A stretch of DNA of 64,000 nt from Nissolia schottii (Eukaryota > Streptophyta > Magnoliopsida > Fabales > Fabaceae). Below the pieces are notes generated by a model. It was not told the DNA's origin, searched no databases, and worked only from the letters and a program-made list of their open reading frames with translations. The number at the start of each line of letters is the position of its first letter. Position 1 is the stretch's first letter. The translations under genes were made by a program, and so were the position numbers. Positions 58,873-64,000 of this stretch are shown piece after piece. Where the stretch lies: the NCBI GenBank assembly GCA_003254905.1, contig QANU01108907.1:273631-337630 (forward strand), read 5' to 3'.

Positions 58873-60457
58873 TTAGTCGAAGAATTCCCAATTGAACTTT
58901 GGGTGAACTGAATTATTATTGTTCCCCGAACTTGATGTGGATGTTGAGGAAGAAGACACTGGAATTAACGGTGGTAGAGAATCAAATGTCTCCCATTTTG
59001 TGGTAACTATGGAATGGCAGTTTGAGTTTGTTCTTGGTGGCTCTTGATGCTGCTGCTGCTGCTCCTGAATTGGTGGTAACCTATGATTACTTTTATGCCC
59101 ATTTGACACACTTTGTGGTTGCTCTTGAATTGGTGCCAGTCTTGGAACATTTGAGTGCTTTTGTTGTTGGGGCTTCATTGGGGCATGGCCTCCATTGGTG
59201 CTGTTGGGCATAGATCTCTTCAATTTTAGCATGTCAAGAGTTTCAACATACTTTTGAACTCTTTTTACCTTCAAAATGAATTCATTACCATCATCAGAAC
59301 CCAGATTGTATAAAATCAATTGGAGATAAACCTAAGGTGCAAATGCAATTTAAATATTAACACGAGAAATTCTTATTTGGTTATAGAGCAATAAGCCAAA
59401 TGTATTCTAGGCCACATAATGAATAACATTTGAGCACCTCAACATATTTAACATGACATTCTATAACCAGACAATAATTTCTCTGTCACATAGCATATAG
59501 ATGCAATTTTAAAAAAGTACCTGCATTTTCCTCTGCACTTTAACATCTCCATCAGCCATTATACCATCCAATTTGAGCAGTTGATTCATCAATTGCTCAA
59601 TGAGGCTGAGCACGTCAGTTTCCACAACTCTCCCACCTTTACTAATTACGGATTCGAGAGCAGACACCTAACCAAAATTCCAAATCACTAATCAGTCAGC
59701 ACCCAACTACTCAAGCATTTAATGCAAATGGAGAAATTCTCGTGCGGTCCACGAAATGAATAACATTTCACGCTCGAGGTGGCGTGCTACGCTTCAAGAC
59801 CACACACTAATTTCTAAAACAAACGTATCCCACCTTATTACCCAAAAAAATTCATGAAAGAAAGCATACCTGGCTTGCGAGCCTATCTACTTCCAAGCTG
59901 ATTTCTGAGATAGATTTGGCAGCTTTCTCCATCTTAGCATTCTTCCTCATTTCCAAGTACCTCCTCTCTTTGCTGACAGGGTCCTCCACCACCACCAGCT
60001 TGGACTTGTCCTTCACCCCAACCATGTCAAGGAACGCCTTCGAATCCCTCTCCTTGTCTTTGTAATATATCTTCTGGTCTTGGTGGTGCAACCCTGTTGG
60101 CCCACACAACATCTTCTTCAATTCCCCTGCAACACCAAAGCAAATCAACAAAATACAGAAAGAGAAGAAACTAAAGAAAAGTTAGAAAAGAAAGGAATTA
60201 GGAAGACACTGTTGTTTACCAAATGTAGCTTCAGAACTAATGTTGAGTTCGTGGTAGGTTGAGCCGTATTTAACCCTAACTCTGATTGTTGGCGGCTGCG
60301 CCGCCGAGTTCCGATCCGAATCAACGGTTCGTCGCTGAACCAGCATTCCACCTGGCCTCATCTCCCAATCCATTGCTGCCCTTGTTGTCTCAGGGACTGG
60401 GGACCTTCCACTGTTCACGGCGGAAGCCCCATTTGTCATGTTCCTCATCCTCATCAT
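58873..60457 (-). CDS. BAG1-like: BAG-family molecular chaperone regulator (BAG1-like)
   Basis: Four exons in minus-strand order: 60457-60220, 60126-59870, 59667-59521 and 59268-58873, giving 345 residues. Plant BAG1 proteins are about 340. The frame is open to an ATG at 60532, which would add 25 residues (MFSDTQKQKLFQLQRSE and so on). I prefer 60457 because the length and MMRMRNMTNG start fit the family. WEMRPGGMLVQRR is at 31-43. A ubiquitin-like domain follows (58-129; IRVRVKYGSTYHELNISS, GPTGLHHQDQKIYYKDKERD). The BAG domain covers about 147-228 (SISEISLEVDRLASQV, RVQKYVETLD) and should bind the ATPase domain of Hsp70 to promote nucleotide exchange. The tail from 230 is Gln/Pro/Ser-rich, with a repeated PIQEQ motif, and ends HPKFNWEFFD. 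Exon 4 has two candidate acceptors; the one used here (59268) keeps RKMQVKRVQKYVETLD continuous. Confidence 0.92.
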
Positions 60458-60532
60458 CTTCTTTCTTCTAAATCTCTCTGTTTCAGACCTCTGCAACTGA
60501 AAAAGTTTCTGTTTTTGTGTGTCTGAGAACAC

Positions 60533-61105
60533 AAAAACCAGAGAGAGGGAAAGGGGCTTAGTAGATCTCTGAGGAGTTTGATTGAGTAGAATCAGTGACA
60601 GAAACGTCGTTGACCCAAAAGATTATGTTGGAAACCTTTGACCCCCGCATTCCACAACTGCAATCCACACACAAAACAGAGGAAGTACCCCCAAAGAAAA
60701 ATGCAGAAGCTTTCAGTTTGAAGAGAGAGAAACTTAAGAAACCAACTTCGACTATTCCCTTTTTTTCTAGAAGAAGCAATGGCGTTTGGATAAAGAAAAA
60801 CACCGACACATCAACCCTCAAAGCCTTAGCCTTCACGGCAGAAAAAAGAGCGCCGATCGGTCACCGGAGCCGGAAAAGTTTTTCACTTTACCAGAGCAAA
60901 AGACAGAGGGAAAAACAGAGCAAGAAAGGTAGATGAGCCTGCAAAAGCTCAAAATGTGGATGAAAGTGTGGGAGGGTGAGAGGTTTTTATGTCGCGTAAT
61001 TTTCTGTGGAGCAAAAACAAATGAACGAAGGAGAATCTGGAAACTGGGGGATTAGTGTGAAGTCAAAATCCAGAGAGAAAACAATTCCAATAATGAAGAA
61101 TTTGT

Positions 61106-61108
<3 letters not shown>
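60533..61108. promoter_or_regulatory. Probable 5' leader and promoter of the BAG gene
   Basis: This lies upstream of the BAG start on the minus strand and is less AT-rich than the surroundings. The antisense ORF at 60595-60936 has no known domain. A TATA box cannot be fixed. Confidence 0.35.

Positions 61109-61144
<36 letters not shown>
61109..61144. repeat. CT microsatellite upstream of the BAG gene
   Basis: About 18 CT units, reading as GA on the BAG strand. Such GA tracts are frequent in plant promoters. Confidence 0.95.
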
Positions 61145-61146
<2 letters not shown>

Positions 61147-61487
61147 CAGTTCTGGAGGAATCGGCTATGAAGAAGGAAGAGACTAAAAAAGAAAATGAAT
61201 ATAAAAAAAAAACGAGTGGCCAGCTAACCATGCTGTCAGCAGCCTGTGACTTTGATATATTATATGCTATAGTACCTTTATTATACTAATAATATTTAAA
61301 TTAATTGTCCATAAAATAACCATCCTGTGATTAAACAGGATCAATTATTATTCCTTATCATTTTTCTATCACCAAATAAATCAAAGGTAAAAGAGAAAAA
61401 GTTGGGTAAGGAAGGGAAACAAACGAAAGCCGCCAAAGGCAAAAGGGACTTTTTAGTGAAGGCAGTTTCTTGCTTGCTTATTATTAA

Positions 61488-61830
61488 ATATTTTCTCTTG
61501 TTAAATTTTTTTATTTTTAATAAATTTTTAAAATAATTTTATTAAATTTTATCGATTATTTTATAATTTTATATGAGATATTAATGTATAATAATTTAAC
61601 ATAATATATTAATATTTTTTAATATAATATTTATAAAAAATTCTATTAAAATTTTAAATAGTTTATAAATCTTTAAAGTTTTTATAAATTAATTTTTTTA
61701 ATGATTTAATTAATGTAAAGTTTATTAAAATTATATCAAAAATGAAAGTTTGGCAAAATTCATTGAGCTTAATTTTTAGAATTGTCAAAAATTAAAAAGA
61801 GTAAAATTACATTTATGCTTGACGTGAAAA
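61488..61830. mobile_element. Degenerate AT-rich MITE, family M, copy 4
   Basis: It shares the internal order of family M: TATTTTTAATAA, AATATTTATAAAAAATTC, TAAATCTTTAAAGTTTTTAT, AATGATTTAATTAATG and AAGTTTATTAAAATTATATC. The ends are eroded. Confidence 0.45.
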
Positions 61831-61858
61831 ATCTTAGTAAAAATAGCTTTTTTTTATA

Positions 61859-62403
61859 AAAAAAATGCTACGTGTATACCTAATTTTACACAATTTAAAG
61901 TAGGTAATTAATGATTATTATACGTACACAATACAATTTCTCAAAATAAAGCACAAACTTAAAGAGGTAAAACACAAATATTACAGACGTTAAAGCACAA
62001 ACTTTATATGCATTCATGCACAAACTTTATTTGGACTACACTACTATAAACCTATAGTTCAGAGTTATATGTAATTTGAACTTTATTTAAAAATGCACAA
62101 ATATTATAAATAGTAATGCACAAGTTTATACGTGTAAATGCACAAACATTACAAAATTATCAAAGTGTTTTACAATCTGAATTTTATTTAAAAAATGCAT
62201 AAACTTTATTCTCACGAGTACACAAACATTACAAACTTGTAGATGATATTTTCAACTATATTTAGTTAAGTACACAAATATTACAAGCATTAAAACATAA
62301 ATTTTATGTATATAAGTACAGGGTATGTATGGTGTATATTTTTGGATATACGTGTGTGTCAACTGTTTGTGTGAGGAGTGTGATTGTGTGCATGACATTT
62401 TAC
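61859..62403. mobile_element. Mutator-like MITE, degenerate copy with GCACAAA repeats
   Basis: The left end AAAAAATGCTACGTGTATAC resembles the termini of the elements at 13474 and 40612. The right end GTGTGCATGACATTTTACG is a weaker inverted match. The interior repeats ATGCACAAACWTTAT and GCACAAACTT many times, as the complement of the GTTTGTGCAT motifs in the other copies. No TSD was found. Confidence 0.55.
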
Positions 62404-62488
62404 GTTAAAGATGATGAATCAAGAGTTTATTGGAAGACACGTGTTTGAGCAGGGGTAGTTTGGGAATTAGGCATTAGGTTAATTAATA

Positions 62489-62743
62489 GGGCGGTCAAAA
62501 TGGGCCCGATCCTTTTACTCTGTTAAATAGACGGACTTTACATGCGAAAAATAGGTCCGCCCCGTTTGACCCGCAGTCCGGCCCGTGAGCCCGTGAAATT
62601 TTTATAAATTTTTAAAAAAAATTTAATTTTTTTGAATTTTTTAATTAAAAAAATAAACGGGCTAACGAGCGGCTCGTTTAGACCCGCCCGCAGGCCTAAA
62701 CAGACCGAGCCTAAACGGGTCGGGCCCGCCCGTTTTGACAGCC
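62489..62743. mobile_element. hAT-like MITE with GC-rich ends, 255 bp
   Basis: GGCGGTCAAAATGGGCCCGA at the left pairs with the reverse complement of the right end, GGCTGTCAAAACGGGCGGGC. The arms are rich in GGGCC and CGGGT, with an AT-rich centre around 62600-62655. Such GGGC(T/G)GTCAAAA termini are common in plant hAT-type MITEs. Flanks contain similar ATTAGGTTAAT and ATAGGTTAATA but not an exact 8-bp duplication. Confidence 0.7.
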
Positions 62744-63418
62744 ATAGGTTAATATATGGGGTGTTTTTCAATTCAATGTAGGGATGGTGTTGGCTAAGCA
62801 TGGGGGTCACACAGCGTATAAACGTTATTTAGTTTAAACTTTTTTTTAGGAATTAAGTTTAGAATAATTAAGTTTTAATAATTATTTTTAAATAATTAAG
62901 TTTAAAATAATTAATTTATATTTAATATAAATATTTTAAAAGTAAATTTAGGATAATTATTTTTGTTTTATAAGATAAAAAATATATTTTTAAAAATAAA
63001 ATTATCAAAAATGATCTAATATAATTTTAAAGTAAATTAATATAATGTAAATGAGTGAAAGAGTTTTATTAAAATTAAAAACGTAATTTTTTTTAATTTT
63101 AAAAGTTAAAGTGAAAAATAACTTTTAATTTTAATTGCTAAATTTAAGTTTGAGTTTTTTCAAACGTAAGTTTAATAAACTAAAAAAAATATAAAATAAA
63201 ATTATTTAAATTCACTTTCAATTTACTTAACTTAAATTTTGAATACCAGTCTGATAATCAACAATCACTTAATGGATGAGGCCGTAACACCACTTGAACA
63301 ACTGAGTTTTATCCCGTCCAAGCTACCCTTTAGCTCACACGTGTGTTCTGTTTCTTTCTCTTTTTTGTGTGATAGTAAATAATATTAATAGAAAAATACT
63401 GCTACATAATTCTTGACT
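62744..63418. other. Intergenic, AT-rich
   Basis: No gene recognised. Confidence 0.5.
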
Positions 63419-63434
63419 AAAAATCGTGAAGGTG

Positions 63435-63617
63435 AACCAACGGGGGTTGGTCCAAGTGGTAAGCGGCTTGGTATCGCTTAAGCAAGGTCCCGCGTTCGAG
63501 ACCTTGTGTACGCAGTTATCCCCGCTGGGAGACTCACCCGCCATAGCCAGGTGTACGACTCGGGTCGACCTGAATTAGTCAAGGTTAAGCCTTGGATACC
63601 GGGCAGGCAACCTAAAA
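63435..63617 (+). mobile_element. tRNA-derived SINE (family 1, copy b)
   Basis: It starts AACCAACGGGGGTTGG. Box A is TGGTCCAAGTGGTAAGCGG and box B is GCGTTCGAGACC; it ends GGCAGGCAACCT with a short A tail. The 16-bp duplication AAAAATCGTGAAGGTG flanks it exactly (63419-63434 and 63618-63633). It is nearly 90% identical by eye to copy a at 19625. The antisense ORF at 63335-63544 is not a gene. Confidence 0.93.
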
Positions 63618-63633
63618 AAAAATCGTGAAGGTG

Positions 63634-63849
63634 GTTAAATAAATTGAAATAATGAAATTCACTTATTCATACTTATCTTAAAAAAAAATAAAAAATCACT
63701 CATTCATTCAAAAGCTAGTGATATGTCAGACTAACTTGATTATGATAAACAACTCCTAGTATTTTTTTTATAGTGCTGATTATACGATTAATTAATTGAA
63801 ATTTGTTCTTTCTTAAATAAGGTTTAAGTATGAGTGTAAAATATGACAT
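63634..63849. other. Intergenic
   Basis: No feature recognised. Confidence 0.5.
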
Positions 63850-64000
63850 ATAAGGTTAAACTCGACATGACAACGCATCAATTTTAAAGTATAAGGTTAA
63901 ACTCGACATGACAATGCATCAATTTTAAAGTTTTACAAGACACAAATATGACATATATAAGTATAAAATTTAATATTTATAATAACATCATAATATTTTT
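63850..64000. repeat. 41-bp tandem duplication and repeat cut by the window edge
   Basis: The unit starting ATAAGGTTAAACTCGACATG occurs at 63850-63890 and 63891-63931 with one mismatch. What follows (ACAAGACACAAATATGACAT, then AAATTTAATATTTATAATAA) matches the repeat near 55860-55960. The element continues beyond 64000. Confidence 0.7.

Noticed and set aside
63439..63520. tRNA gene suggested by box A and box B
   Set aside because: Flanking target duplications, an A tail, about 183 bp of body and a homologous copy at 19625 show a tRNA-derived SINE, not a functional tRNA gene.

Overview
This is a nuclear segment from a eudicot plant. Five multi-domain genes have plant-specific relatives and GT-AG (once GC-AG) introns. 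They sit in very AT-rich sequence full of tRNA-derived SINEs, MITEs, Mutator-type elements, LTR-retrotransposon pieces, LINE remnants and Helitron-like ends. A legume would fit the Tat/Ogre-like LTR pieces, but the sequence does not settle the family. No bacterial operon, CRISPR array, virus or organelle segment is visible. The assembly has one 585-N gap (44218-44802) and three single-N joins (7592, 29030, 29572).

Layout. 1-1250: tandem small Copia/TRIM-like LTR units. 2607-3245 (-): intronless DREB-type AP2/ERF regulator. 3.3-15 kb: intergenic, with a SINE, two fragments of Tat/Ogre-type LTRs, a LINE remnant, a hairpin MITE and a 1.2-kb Mutator-type element with a perfect 9-bp target duplication. 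15273-18890 (+): seven-exon TraB-family gene. 20071-20881 (+): two-exon LOB-domain regulator. 22749-25830 (+): RS40/RS41-type SR splicing factor. 26.2-31.8 kb: Helitron-like debris and one probable assembly duplication. 37805-39364 (+): intronless, GC-rich MATE transporter. 39.4-58.8 kb: a long gene-free tract with at least four MITE/MULE-type groups and a 1.2-kb fold-back element. 58873-60457 (-): four-exon BAG-family co-chaperone. 60.5-64 kb: MITEs, a SINE and a repeat cut by the window edge.

The six genes do not form a pathway: two DNA-binding regulators, a splicing factor, a membrane transporter, a co-chaperone and a TraB protein. They look like independent loci with their own promoters. 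Exon boundaries were set by splice signals, reading phase and family resemblance, without transcript evidence.

The most distinctive content is mobile DNA: a Mutator-like MITE group with recurring termini and 9-bp target duplications, a second AT-rich MITE group with four relatives, the long fold-back element, and three SINEs with exact 16-18 bp duplications. I did not find a convincing new biological system beyond these repeat families.
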